Origin: CAZMGT01 sp964565895
Lineage (GTDB): Bacteria > Armatimonadota > Zipacnadia > UBA1398 > CAZMGT01
DNA: 36,722 nucleotides
Direction of reading: 5' to 3'
NCBI GenBank assembly: GCA_964565895.1
Contig: CAZMGT010000038.1
Span: 1 to 36,722, forward strand
The position numbers and the translations under genes are program-made. The notes under the pieces are model-generated. The model was not told the origin of the DNA. It worked only from the letters and a program-made list of their open reading frames with translations, and made no database searches. Shown here piece by piece: positions 8,692 through 17,557 of this stretch. Within the stretch, counting starts at the first letter, position 1. Each line of letters begins with the position of its first letter.

Positions 8692-8743
8692 GCGCGCGGG
8701 CAACGGCGGCCGCCGAGGCGCCGGGCGGCCCCGCGCGTGCCGG

Positions 8744-9559
8744 CTAGCCAAGCTCGGCGAGGTCGAGCTTTAGCGTCTGGCGGGCCACCGTTGCCGCGTA
8801 AACGCCCTCCGCCCCCGCGCGCTTAAGCGTTTTTGCGCATTCGTCCAGGGTCGAGCCCGTGGTGCACACGTCGTCGATGAGGAGCAGCGTTTGCCCGCGA
8901 ATTGCCCCGCGCTCGCCCGGCTCAAACGCACCGCGCACGTTTTGCTGCCGCTGGCGAAGGGTTAGGCCGACCTGCGAGGCCGTGTCCTTTGTGCGGCGCA
9001 GGGCATGGGGGAGGACGGGGAGCGAGAGCTGCTCGGCGACATGCTGGGCGAGGAGCTCCGCCTGGTTAAAGCCGCGCTCGCGCTCGCGCCGCGGGTGCAG
9101 GGGCACGGGGACGACGGCGGTTATCCGCCCGATGTCTGGCGCGGGGGGAGGGCTGTAGTGGCGGTCGGCGGTCCACCCCGGCTGCGGCCCCTGGCGCAGG
9201 GCAGCGACGATCATCTCGCCCAGCGGCCGGGCCAGTTGCGCGCGACCGGCGTACTTTAGCTTATGGATGGCCAGGCGCAGCGGGCCGGAGTAGCGACACG
9301 CCGCGCGGCATAGGTCGAACCACCTTCCCCGGCGGCACTCTGGGCAAAGGTTGCCGTGCTGCGCGTGAGGGTCCAAGGGGAGGCCGCAGCAGTGGCAGAC
9401 GGGGAGGGAGATGCGCTCGATTTGGGCGAGGCAGGCAGAACACAGCGGCTCCGGGCAAAACGCCCCACAAGCCTGGCAGCGCGGAGGAAAAAGCAGCCGC
9501 AGAAAGCCCTCCGCGGCGCTCGCGAGAACCTCGCGCCACCCTCGCTTCTCCTCGGCCAT
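8744..9559 (-). CDS. comF: ComF family phosphoribosyltransferase-like protein
   Basis: A 271-residue ComF protein. The N-terminal part has a double zinc-finger-like arrangement: CQACG, CSAC, CHCCG and CPEC. The C-terminal part is a type I phosphoribosyltransferase domain with the PRPP-binding loop LLLIDDVCTTGST and the family motifs PVPLHPRRERERGFNQAELLA and RRTKDTASQVGL. ComF is needed for DNA uptake in transformable bacteria, where it is linked to a cytoplasmic helicase step; in many other genomes its job is unknown. The start at 9559 lies two bases after the stop of the POTRA-TPR gene and lacks its own ribosome site, so translation is probably coupled. No other competence genes are visible nearby. 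Confidence 0.9.
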   Translation of the reverse strand: MAEEKRGWREVLASAAEGFLRLLFPPRCQACGAFCPEPLCSACLAQIERISLPVCHCCGLPLDPHAQHGNLCPECRRGRWFDLCRAACRYSGPLRLAIHKLKYAGRAQLARPLGEMIVAALRQGPQPGWTADRHYSPPPAPDIGRITAVVPVPLHPRRERERGFNQAELLAQHVAEQLSLPVLPHALRRTKDTASQVGLTLRQRQQNVRGAFEPGERGAIRGQTLLLIDDVCTTGSTLDECAKTLKRAGAEGVYAATVARQTLKLDLAELG

Positions 9560-9561
9560 TG

Positions 9562-11886
9562 CTACAGGCCAACGACGCTCGATACGCGGTCGAGCAGGGT
9601 CTCGATTTCTACGGCGGCTAGCCGTTTGCGCCCGTTTTCCGTGTCGCCGGCGAGGATCTCCGCAAGCCCGAGCGTGTACTGCGCGTAGGGGTCGCCCGGG
9701 CTAAGCTCAACTGCGCGCCGCAGCGCCAGAAGCGCCTCATTGATCTTCCCCAGCTTTAGCCGGTAAAAGCCCAGCGCCGTCCACGCGGCGGCGTTTTGCG
9801 GCTCCTCCTGGGCGAGCTTTTCGGCCTCGGCAGCAGCTTTTTGCACATCGCCGGCGATGCCGTCTAGGGTAAACGCCACCTCGCGCGCCCGCGCGCCGCC
9901 GCGCCCCGCGGCGATATACTGCGCGAGCTTCTTGCGCCCCTGCTCGAGCATTTGGCGCTCGCGCTGGCTGTCGCCCTTGCCGATAAACAGCGTGGAGATG
10001 CACGTGCCGATATACACATCTCCCGCGCCGGGCTCGTCGGGCAGCTCCAGTGCTTGGAGGAGAATGTCCTGCGCCTCGGAGATCCTCCCGCCCAGGCCGC
10101 GCGCCACGGCGAGGTACGTGCGCGCGCCGGGGAAATGGTCTGGGGCGCGCTCGCGGGAGATGATTTTTTCAAAAAGCCGCGCCGCCCGGCGAATCTCCCG
10201 TGTGCGATCCTCCTCAGCGAGGCCAAGCTGCCGGCCGATGTCCTCCGTGCGCGTGCGAATGGCGACCTCGCGGCAGACGAGGAAGCAGCCCAGGGCATAG
10301 GCCGCGCGCAAGTCGTCCGGAGCGGAAGCCACGCGAGCGCGCAGGGCCTCTTCGAGCGGGGCGTCGCAAAACGTAACGAACACGGGATGCCCCAAGCGCC
10401 CCTCGAGCAAGGGTGCACAGCGCGTCGGCCGCACGGGGGTGTCTAGGGTTTGGAGAAAGTCAGCCACGGCCATGAACCGCAGAAATGGCTCAAGCTCCGC
10501 CCAAATCTGCTCTCCGCGGAGCGAGGCAAAGTGCTCCGCCGCGCGCTGGAGGGCGAGGCGAAAGCGCTGGGCCGTCTCGGAGCGGAAGGCGGCGCTGTCG
10601 CGCGGGGCGCGCGAGAGCACGGCGAGCACCCAGCCTATCTCGGGGAGCTTTGCCCGCGGTCGGCGCTGCGCGGCGGCGGCCTCCTCCCCGAGCTTTAGGA
10701 TTAGCGCGTGAACCGCGGTGGCCAGCAGGTCCGGAGTGGCGGTTTGGTTCTCAACGGCGGGCCAGGAGATAGCGACGGCCTCGTCAACCATCCCCGCGAT
10801 AACGAGCAGGCGAGCGAGCCGCGCGCGCGCCTCGCCGTCGCCTGGATTTTGGGCGAGCCGCGCGCGCAGGGCCTCGATGAGCGGCTGCGCGGCGCGCGCG
10901 GCCTCCTCGCGCCGGCGGAGTTGAGCGAGAGCGAGGACAAGCTCGTAGCGCGCTTGCTCTGCGCGCTGGCCCGTGCCCTGGGCGCGGCGCTGAAGCTGGC
11001 GGACCGACGCCTGCGCGGGCGGCGGGGAGAGGTCGTAGCGAAAGGCGAAGAACCGGTCGCGATAGGAATCAAGGTTGGCGATCAGGCGCTGGAAGTCGAC
11101 CATTTTCAGCCCCTCGGGGGAGGGGCGGGGGCGGCGGAGGCAGGTGCAGTTGAACACGATTTCCCGCGCCCCCAAGCTGCGCCCGGGGAGGATGTTTGCC
11201 GTAAACGCCTCAAACAGGCCGAGGTCCTGCGCGGCTTGGGTTTTGCGTTTAAGCTCGTCGTAGTTAAAAAGCTGGCCCTCTTTAATGCCCAGCCAGGCAA
11301 TGAGCTGCTCGGTCTTAATGCAATTGGGCCGGCTGAGGCGCACGGTTACCGCGGCGATGTGCCCCTCGGCCACGCGATACTCCAGCACGCCGTCCGCGGT
11401 GATCGTCGGCTGCTCCATGGCCAGCTCAAGGCCGCGCTTGCGATATAGCTCCTGCAGCCGCTGATAGACGAGCTGCGTGGTCGTACTGTTAAACACGTCG
11501 CCGACCCTTACCACGTCGGCGATGGCCTGGATTAGCTTTTGCTCGGGAAAAATCGTTGCTCCGGTGATCCGTATTTGGCGGATCTTTGGGTTTTCCACGA
11601 GGCGGAACAAGACGTGCACGCCGTCCGGCTGCTTGTCTACGTCGACGGAGGATTTGGCGGGATCGAACAGGCCGAGGTCCATCACCGCGCGGAAGTCGCT
11701 GAGCACGGCGGCGCGGTTATACTCTTGCCCCTCGGCGATGGTCAAGGTAAGCTGAACGAGGCGTGGGTTGACGTTTTGCAGCCCCTCGATGGTGATCTTG
11801 CTAATCGGCTCAGCGCAGGCGAGGCCTTGGGCGAGGAGGAATACAGCGCTAAGCGCCGCGACAAGGCGTTGCCTGGGCTGTCTCAT
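9562..11886 (-). CDS. Secreted POTRA-domain protein with C-terminal TPR repeats
   Basis: A 774-residue protein with a signal peptide (residues 1-25, cleavage near ACA). Three POTRA-like domains follow, at about 28-100 (ISKITIEGLQNVNPRLV), 102-175 (IRQIRITGATIFPEQKL) and 177-247 (IAAVTVRLSRPNCIKTEQL). Each has the beta-alpha-alpha-beta-beta pattern and the 'DLGLF' turn seen in BamA and FtsQ-type POTRA domains. From about 255 the chain is helical with tetratricopeptide-like repeats (for example AWTALGFYRLKLGKINEALLALRRAVELSPGD split over the last repeats). There is no beta-barrel domain, so it is not BamA or TamA itself. It probably sits in the periplasm and binds envelope partners. ATG 11886 has GAGGTG 8 bases upstream. 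It is co-transcribed with comF and divergent from a second large TPR gene. Confidence 0.82.
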   Translation of the reverse strand: MRQPRQRLVAALSAVFLLAQGLACAEPISKITIEGLQNVNPRLVQLTLTIAEGQEYNRAAVLSDFRAVMDLGLFDPAKSSVDVDKQPDGVHVLFRLVENPKIRQIRITGATIFPEQKLIQAIADVVRVGDVFNSTTTQLVYQRLQELYRKRGLELAMEQPTITADGVLEYRVAEGHIAAVTVRLSRPNCIKTEQLIAWLGIKEGQLFNYDELKRKTQAAQDLGLFEAFTANILPGRSLGAREIVFNCTCLRRPRPSPEGLKMVDFQRLIANLDSYRDRFFAFRYDLSPPPAQASVRQLQRRAQGTGQRAEQARYELVLALAQLRRREEAARAAQPLIEALRARLAQNPGDGEARARLARLLVIAGMVDEAVAISWPAVENQTATPDLLATAVHALILKLGEEAAAAQRRPRAKLPEIGWVLAVLSRAPRDSAAFRSETAQRFRLALQRAAEHFASLRGEQIWAELEPFLRFMAVADFLQTLDTPVRPTRCAPLLEGRLGHPVFVTFCDAPLEEALRARVASAPDDLRAAYALGCFLVCREVAIRTRTEDIGRQLGLAEEDRTREIRRAARLFEKIISRERAPDHFPGARTYLAVARGLGGRISEAQDILLQALELPDEPGAGDVYIGTCISTLFIGKGDSQRERQMLEQGRKKLAQYIAAGRGGARAREVAFTLDGIAGDVQKAAAEAEKLAQEEPQNAAAWTALGFYRLKLGKINEALLALRRAVELSPGDPYAQYTLGLAEILAGDTENGRKRLAAVEIETLLDRVSSVVGL

Positions 11887-11921
11887 AACAGTGTCACCTC
11901 AGCGGACGCGCGCCGCCGGGG

Positions 11922-11950
11922 ACGGTATCACACGCCTCGGCCGGTGTCAA
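11922..11950 (-). promoter_or_regulatory. Sigma-70-type promoter of the POTRA-TPR gene
   Basis: On the minus strand a perfect TTGACA (11950-11945) is followed after 17 bases by TACCGT (11927-11922) with an extended TGA directly before it. The predicted start near 11915 gives a leader of about 29 bases that contains the GAGGTG ribosome site. The intergenic region is shared with the divergent TPR gene. Confidence 0.55.
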
Positions 11951-11969
11951 CGGATGGTGAGCTAGGGCG

Positions 11970-14882
11970 ATGAACAGAAGGATTGCGCTTGCCCTTTCCT
12001 GGGCCATTTTCGCGCTGCTCTGCGCCGGCGTGCTTGGCGCGCAACGGCCGGCGGAAAAACAAACGCGCGGTGCAACGGCGGAAAAAGCCGCGCGCGAGCA
12101 GGGCACGCAGCGGGCGGAGGCGAGGGAGGCCCGCGCGACGGAGGAGCGGGGGAAGACCGAGACGCGGGGAAAGTCCTCCGCTGCGCAGGACGCCCAGCGC
12201 ACGGCCCTGCGCGACGCTGCGCTTGGTCTCATGCGCCAGGGGGCAGCGCTCATTGGGCGCGGGAGATATGTCGAGGCCATTGCCGCATACGAAAAAGCGG
12301 CGGCGCTGTTTGAAAAGGCAAGCTCGCAAGTTTATCTCGGCTCGGCGCTCAGCGCCATGGGCTTTTGCTACTGGCAGCAGGGCGAGCTGGACAAGGCGCA
12401 ACAGACGCTAGAGCGCGCGGCGGAGCTGATGAGCAAGACCCAGAGCAAGACTTATCTCCGCCGGCGGCTCGTCGCGCTGTATACGGGGGCGGCTGTCGCC
12501 CTTTCCCGCGGGGACAAGGAAAAGGCGCGCGAGCTTTACCTTGCCGCGCGCGAAGGCGATGAGCTCCTCGGCTCGCAACCGTACTACCTGCTCTGCTCGA
12601 CGATGCGCTCGGCCTATGGGTTGGCGCGGAGCTCGAACGCCACGCTGGCGTGGCTGGACGCGTTAGCGCGCTTAGAGGAGCAGTTCGGGACAAACGAGCG
12701 CCAAGCTTTGGCATTGGCCGAGGCCGGCCGGACGCTGTATTACCGCCTCGCGAGCACAAGCTCGCGCTCGCGCAGCGCTGCTGAGCAGCTTAAGGCGCGG
12801 TACGAACGCGCGGCGGAGCTTGCGCGAGGGACGGCGGCGGAAAAGCTGGCCCCGAGTTGGCTGCGCCGCGCCGCCACGGTGGAGGGCCTGCCCAAGGAGG
12901 AGCGCATTGTCCTGCTGCTTAACGCGCGCGAGGCCGCCCGCCGGCTTAACGACCCCGCGCAGGAGGCAGCCGCGGAAAGCGAGCTTGCCGTGGCCTATCG
13001 CCGGGCGAAGAATCCGACCGAGGCCATTGCCGCGGCACAGCGCGCGGTAAAGCTGCAAAAGCAAGCGGGCAGCGAGCCGGAAAAAGTGGCCCAGCGTTAC
13101 GTCGAGCTGGGCCGCGCATTCGCTTATGCCGAGCAGTGGGATGAGGCGATCGCCGCCTATGGCGAGGCGAACAAGCTTCTTGAGCAACAGGGAGAGACAT
13201 CGCGGCGCGCCGACGTCGAGCGGATAATCGGCAACGCCTACCTGGCGCAGGACAAGCTAGACGAAGCGACGGCGCACTTTTTCCGCGCGCTAGACGTTTG
13301 CCGCAGCGCCGGCGAGGGTGCCGAGGAACAAAAAGAGCTGGGGAAGCTGATGTTTCGCATTGCTTGCGACCTTGTCGCCGCGGGACACAAAGACCGCGCG
13401 GAGCAGTTTTGGAAGCAGGGCGAACAGGTGCTGAGCAACGCCGGCGACAGGCAAGAGCTCGTCCGGCAATACCTTATTCTGGCTGAGGAGTTTAGCGACA
13501 AGCGCGACTATGGCGACGCGGCGGAGCTTCAGAAAAAGGTAATCGCCCTCTATCGCCAAGCGGGCGAGAAGGCCGCTGAGGCGAACGCGTGGCGCAGCTT
13601 GGCCTATACCTATCGCTATATGCGCGCGTGGGACGCCGCCCTGCAGGCCAACCGGCAAGCGCTAAAGCTCTATGAGGAGCTGGGCGCGGAATACGACCGC
13701 TACGCCTGCCGCGTGCTCTATCAGATCGGCTATACCTACCGCTACCAGGGGCGCTACGCCGAGGCCGTGGACGCCTTTAAGGAGGCGTTGGCAAAAGCCG
13801 AAGCATGCAACTATACGAGCTACATCGCGCTTATCCACTATTACCTGGCCAGCCTGTATAAGACGGGCCTGGGCGATTTCGTCGCCGCTGCGGAGCACTA
13901 TCTTAAGGCAAGCGAGGCCTATCGCGAGCTGGGGAACGAGAGCCAGGCGGCATCGATGTACTCCGCCCTGGCCGCGCTGAAGTTGGACTGGGGCGACCTC
14001 GAGGGCGCGGTAGAGCTGTGGCAGCGCGCGGCGGAGCTCGGAGGAGGGCGGGAGACCTCGCGCAGCTACCACCTGCGCGTGGGCGACACCCTGCTTGCCC
14101 TGGGGCGGTTTGACGAAGCGGTTCAAGCGTACGAGCGGGCGCTGAGCGCGGCCGGCAAATCGAGCGACTCCACGCGGGCGAGCGTAGCGGGCCGCATTGC
14201 CATGGCCTACCACTCCGCGGGGAAGTATGAGGAGGCCATTAACTACTACCAGCAGGCGGCGGAGATCTATATGAGCACGCCAAACGCCAACGCCGGGCGC
14301 TCGGTGTGCTTTAACGGGCTGGCGCACATTGCGCTTGCTCGCGGCAAGGAGAAGGAGGCCCTGGACTACTACCACCAGGCGCTGTTTGAGGAGGCGACCT
14401 ATTACGACAGGCTAAATCGCATCGTCAGCTACTGGCACTCGTATACGACAGACGCTGTGGGGCGGCAGATTGCCCTGCAGTTTTATCGGCGGGCGCTTGA
14501 GGTGGAGGAGAAGTTTGGCGAGCTGCCCCTGCGCGAGGCTGTGTTCTGCGCGGAGATCGCGCGTATTCTTGCGGTAGAGGGCAAGGAAGAGGAGGCGCTG
14601 CGCTATTTTGCCCGGGCGCTGGAAATCGAGCGCAAGCACGGGCTGTCCGAGCGGATGGCGCGAGTGTTATATGAGGTGGGCCTGCTCCACCAGGGGCGTG
14701 GGGAGCTAGAGCAGGCTGCGGCCTACCTTCAGGAGGCGTTTGACATTCTCCAAAAGCTCGGCCAGGAGGTGCGCGAGCCAGAGACCCGCACCCGAGCGGC
14801 CCTGGCCCTCGCCCATCTTTACGATGCCCTCGGTGAGTCCGACAAAGCTGAAAAATACGAAAAAATCGCCGCCGAGCAGTAA
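11970..14882 (+). CDS. Large secreted tetratricopeptide repeat protein
   Basis: A 970-residue protein with a signal peptide (IALALSWAIFALLCAGVLGA) and then a charged, Ala/Glu/Arg-rich linker (to about residue 70). The remainder is almost wholly TPR repeats of about 34-40 residues; examples of the pattern are GRYVEAIAAYEKAAALFEKA, GRYAEAVDAFKEALAKAEAC, GKYEEAINYYQQAAEIY and GELEQAAAYLQEAFDILQKL. The protein has no recognisable enzyme domain and would act as a scaffold outside the cytoplasm, probably in the periplasm. It is divergent from the POTRA-TPR gene (83 bases between starts), so the two may be co-regulated and work together. The D-aminoacylase-like gene follows after 42 bases. The ribosome site before ATG 11970 is weak (TAGGG). 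Confidence 0.82.
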   Translation: MNRRIALALSWAIFALLCAGVLGAQRPAEKQTRGATAEKAAREQGTQRAEAREARATEERGKTETRGKSSAAQDAQRTALRDAALGLMRQGAALIGRGRYVEAIAAYEKAAALFEKASSQVYLGSALSAMGFCYWQQGELDKAQQTLERAAELMSKTQSKTYLRRRLVALYTGAAVALSRGDKEKARELYLAAREGDELLGSQPYYLLCSTMRSAYGLARSSNATLAWLDALARLEEQFGTNERQALALAEAGRTLYYRLASTSSRSRSAAEQLKARYERAAELARGTAAEKLAPSWLRRAATVEGLPKEERIVLLLNAREAARRLNDPAQEAAAESELAVAYRRAKNPTEAIAAAQRAVKLQKQAGSEPEKVAQRYVELGRAFAYAEQWDEAIAAYGEANKLLEQQGETSRRADVERIIGNAYLAQDKLDEATAHFFRALDVCRSAGEGAEEQKELGKLMFRIACDLVAAGHKDRAEQFWKQGEQVLSNAGDRQELVRQYLILAEEFSDKRDYGDAAELQKKVIALYRQAGEKAAEANAWRSLAYTYRYMRAWDAALQANRQALKLYEELGAEYDRYACRVLYQIGYTYRYQGRYAEAVDAFKEALAKAEACNYTSYIALIHYYLASLYKTGLGDFVAAAEHYLKASEAYRELGNESQAASMYSALAALKLDWGDLEGAVELWQRAAELGGGRETSRSYHLRVGDTLLALGRFDEAVQAYERALSAAGKSSDSTRASVAGRIAMAYHSAGKYEEAINYYQQAAEIYMSTPNANAGRSVCFNGLAHIALARGKEKEALDYYHQALFEEATYYDRLNRIVSYWHSYTTDAVGRQIALQFYRRALEVEEKFGELPLREAVFCAEIARILAVEGKEEEALRYFARALEIERKHGLSERMARVLYEVGLLHQGRGELEQAAAYLQEAFDILQKLGQEVREPETRTRAALALAHLYDALGESDKAEKYEKIAAEQ

Positions 14883-14924
14883 ACGCAGCATTCGCCGCGC
14901 GCGTTATGCGCCCGGGAAGCCGCT

Positions 14925-16535
14925 ATGCACTTTGACTTGATCATTCGCAACGGAGAAATTTTCGACGGCTCAGCATCCGCCCCATTGCACGCCGACGTAG
15001 CCATTGCCGGCGAGCGCATTGCAGCGATCGGCGACCTGCGCCAGGCCCGGGGGGCGCGGGAGATCGACGCCCGCGGGCTGGCCGTCTGCCCCGGATTTAT
15101 CGACATCCACGGCCATTCCGACGTCGCGGCCATTGCTGATCCGCGTTGCCTAAGCAAGGTGGCCCAGGGGGTTACCACGGAGCTGTGCGGGCAGTGCGGG
15201 GCGAGCCCCGCGCCGCTGGGCGGAGAGGTTGGCGAGGAGGTGCGCCGGGCGGTTTCGTTTGTCGTGGGCGGCGAGATGTGGGCCTGGCCGAGCTTTGAGG
15301 AATACCTCAGCGCGGTTGAGCAGGCGCGCCCGGCGATGAACACCGTGCACCTCGTGGGCCACAGCCCGCTGCGCGCGATGACCGTGGGGCTGGAAGATCG
15401 CGCCCCGACGCCGGACGAGCTGCGCCAGATGGTCCGCGTTGTCGAGGAGAGCCTCGAGGCAGGCGCGGCGGGGCTCTCCTCGGGGCTCATCTATCCCCCG
15501 AGCATGTTCGCCCAGCCGTCGGAGCTTGTGGAGCTCGCCCGCGCCTGCGCGCGCCGGGGGAAGATCTACTGCACGCACATACGCAGCGAGGCGGGGCTTT
15601 TGCTCGAGGCTGTGCACGAGGCGATCGCCGTGGCCCGGGCCACGGGGGTGCGCGTGGAGATCGCCCACCACAAGGCGGCCGGGCGAAGCAACTGGGGGCG
15701 CGTGCGCGAGACGGTGCGCGCTATGGAGGCCGCGGAGGGAGAGGGGCTGGCCGTGGCGTTCGACGTTTACCCGTATACCGCGGGGAGCACCTCGCTGATG
15801 AGCCTTCTCCCGCCGTTTGCCCGCGAGGGCGGGCCGCAGCGTGCGCTGGAGCGCCTGGCCGATGAGAGCTGGCGCGAGCGCATTCGCCGGGAGATCGAGC
15901 GGGGTTGCCCGAGCTGGCCCGGGTCGCTGTCCATTCCCGAGTTGGGGTTCGACCGCGTGCTCATCGCGCAGGTCGAGGGCGAAGACGAGCTTGGGGCGAC
16001 GGGCAAAACGCTGGAGCAAGTGGCCCAAGAGCTCGGGCTTTCGCCGATAGACGCTCTGTTTGAGCTTCTTTTGCGCCACCAGGGCGGTGTCGCCCAGATT
16101 ACGTTTTCCATGTGCGAGGAGGACGTAGAGTTTCTCCTGGCCCACCGGCTGAGCGCGATCTGCTCCGACGCCGCGGCGCGCGCGCCGGACGGGCCGCTCT
16201 CCTCGGGCAAGCCCCATCCGCGAGCGTATGGGGCGTTTGTCCGCGTGCTCGGGCGATATGTGCGCGAGCGGAAGGTGCTCGAGCTGCCCCAGGCGATAGC
16301 GAAGATGACCGGCGAACCGGCGCGGCGGATCGGGCTTGCCCAGCGCGGGCTGTTGCGCGAGGGCTACTTCGCCGACCTCGCCCTGTTTCGCCCGGAAACA
16401 GTCGCCGACCAGGCGACATATGAGGAGCCGCACCAACTCCCCCGCGGAATGGAGTATGTCATCGTTAACGGGCAGGTGGTTTTCGAGCAGGGGCGCTATA
16501 CCGGCGCGCGCCCGGGGCGCGTGCTGCGCGTTTAG
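14925..16535 (+). CDS. D-aminoacylase-like amidohydrolase (N-acyl-D-amino-acid deacylase family)
   Basis: A 536-residue member of amidohydrolase family 3. Candidate metal and catalytic residues match the D-aminoacylase pattern: His62, His64 and Asp66 in FIDIHGHSD, Cys91 in GQCG, His218 in THIRSE, His248/249 in IAHHKA and Asp415 in CSDA. The ends of the chain form the small beta-sandwich (residues 1-52 and the segment from GYFADLALF to the C-terminus). Family members hydrolyse N-acyl-D-amino acids or related cyclic amides in the cytoplasm; the substrate here is not known. There is no signal peptide. The gene lies between the large TPR gene (42 bases upstream) and a bile-acid-symporter-like gene (20 bases downstream), so uptake by that transporter and deacylation inside are a plausible pair. 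Confidence 0.87.
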   Translation: MHFDLIIRNGEIFDGSASAPLHADVAIAGERIAAIGDLRQARGAREIDARGLAVCPGFIDIHGHSDVAAIADPRCLSKVAQGVTTELCGQCGASPAPLGGEVGEEVRRAVSFVVGGEMWAWPSFEEYLSAVEQARPAMNTVHLVGHSPLRAMTVGLEDRAPTPDELRQMVRVVEESLEAGAAGLSSGLIYPPSMFAQPSELVELARACARRGKIYCTHIRSEAGLLLEAVHEAIAVARATGVRVEIAHHKAAGRSNWGRVRETVRAMEAAEGEGLAVAFDVYPYTAGSTSLMSLLPPFAREGGPQRALERLADESWRERIRREIERGCPSWPGSLSIPELGFDRVLIAQVEGEDELGATGKTLEQVAQELGLSPIDALFELLLRHQGGVAQITFSMCEEDVEFLLAHRLSAICSDAAARAPDGPLSSGKPHPRAYGAFVRVLGRYVRERKVLELPQAIAKMTGEPARRIGLAQRGLLREGYFADLALFRPETVADQATYEEPHQLPRGMEYVIVNGQVVFEQGRYTGARPGRVLRV

Positions 16536-16555
16536 CCCTGCCGCGGAACGCGGAG

Positions 16556-17557
16556 ATGGATACAGCGCGGCGCATTAACGAGCTGCTCGACCGCTGGATG
16601 ATCGGCGTGATCATGCTGTGCGTCGCCACGGCGGTGGTCGTGCGCGAGCACGCCGCGCCATGGCGCATCGCCGCTCCCTATGCGCTGGGCCTGCTGATAA
16701 TGTGCCTCACAATAAACACGGCGATCGAGGAGCTGCGCCAGGCGATCCGCTCGGTGGGGGCGATTTGCCTGTGCACGTTTGTGCTGTTTGTCGTTTTGCC
16801 GCTTTGCGCGTGGGGCCTGGTGCAGGTGGGCCTGCGCGACGTGCCGGACTTGGCGATGGGGCTAATTTTGTTTTCCGCGCTGCCCTCGGCAACTCTCGCC
16901 GCGGTGTGGACCTATCTTTCGCGCGGGCAAACGGGTTTTTCGCTCACGATAACGTTTATCACCACGCTCGCCGCGCCGCTGGTTACCCCGGCGGTGCTCC
17001 GCGCGTTTGGGGGGAGCCTTGTTGAGGTTGACGCGCTGCGGCTGCTTTATGGGCTTATGCTTATGCTCGTCTTGCCCACACTGGTCGGCGTAGCTATTCG
17101 GCGCAAGGCCGAGGAGGCCGTGCTTCGCCTGCGAGCGGTAACCGGCCTGGCCACCAAGGCGCTCATTATTTACCTAATTGTCGTAAACATTGCGCCGGCG
17201 ATTCCCTATCTTGTGGGCATGGGGCCAAAGCTTCCCGCGGTAGTCGGGCTGAGCGCCGTGCAAGTGTGCCTGGGGTTTGCCCTGGGGCTTGCCGCGGGGA
17301 AGATCCTCCGCCGGCCGGAGCTGATGAGCAGCGTAACGTTTAGCTGCGCCCTGCGCAACACGGGCCTGGGCCTCGTCCTCGCCCAGCTTTACTTCCACCC
17401 GCTAACGGTGACCCCGATCGTCGTGGCCATCCTGACCCACCACCCGCTGGCGAGCATTGCCCAGCGCTATTTTCTCGGGCGCAGCGAGGAGCTCGCCGCG
17501 GGGCAAAGCGCGGCCCGCGCCCCTTGCCCCGCCGAGGCGAAAAACCCCCGGCGCTAG
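16556..17557 (+). CDS. Bile acid:sodium symporter family (BASS-like) transporter
   Basis: A 333-residue integral membrane protein with about nine to ten hydrophobic segments. The region ALPSATLAAVWTYLSRGQTGFSLTITFITTLAAPLVTP matches the BASS family core with a crossing helix (start of the family's 'A/G-T/S-x(3)-V-x-T' type motif). BASS proteins move organic anions with sodium; only a few are true bile acid carriers, and others carry pantothenate, pyruvate or other carboxylates. Its close coupling to the D-aminoacylase-like gene suggests an acylated amino acid or other carboxylate as substrate; this is inference. Its stop overlaps the convergent sppA stop by 4 bases. The Ala/Pro/Arg-rich tail after about residue 310 is likely cytoplasmic. 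Confidence 0.8.
   Translation: MDTARRINELLDRWMIGVIMLCVATAVVVREHAAPWRIAAPYALGLLIMCLTINTAIEELRQAIRSVGAICLCTFVLFVVLPLCAWGLVQVGLRDVPDLAMGLILFSALPSATLAAVWTYLSRGQTGFSLTITFITTLAAPLVTPAVLRAFGGSLVEVDALRLLYGLMLMLVLPTLVGVAIRRKAEEAVLRLRAVTGLATKALIIYLIVVNIAPAIPYLVGMGPKLPAVVGLSAVQVCLGFALGLAAGKILRRPELMSSVTFSCALRNTGLGLVLAQLYFHPLTVTPIVVAILTHHPLASIAQRYFLGRSEELAAGQSAARAPCPAEAKNPRR

Noticed and set aside
8692..8743. Terminator between the convergent epimerase and comF genes
   Set aside because: There are short GC-rich inverted repeats but no T-run on either strand, so an intrinsic terminator is not supported.
15150..16436. Long open frame on the minus strand opposite the D-aminoacylase gene
   Set aside because: It mirrors the codon pattern of the real gene in GC-rich DNA, has no family similarity and no ribosome site.
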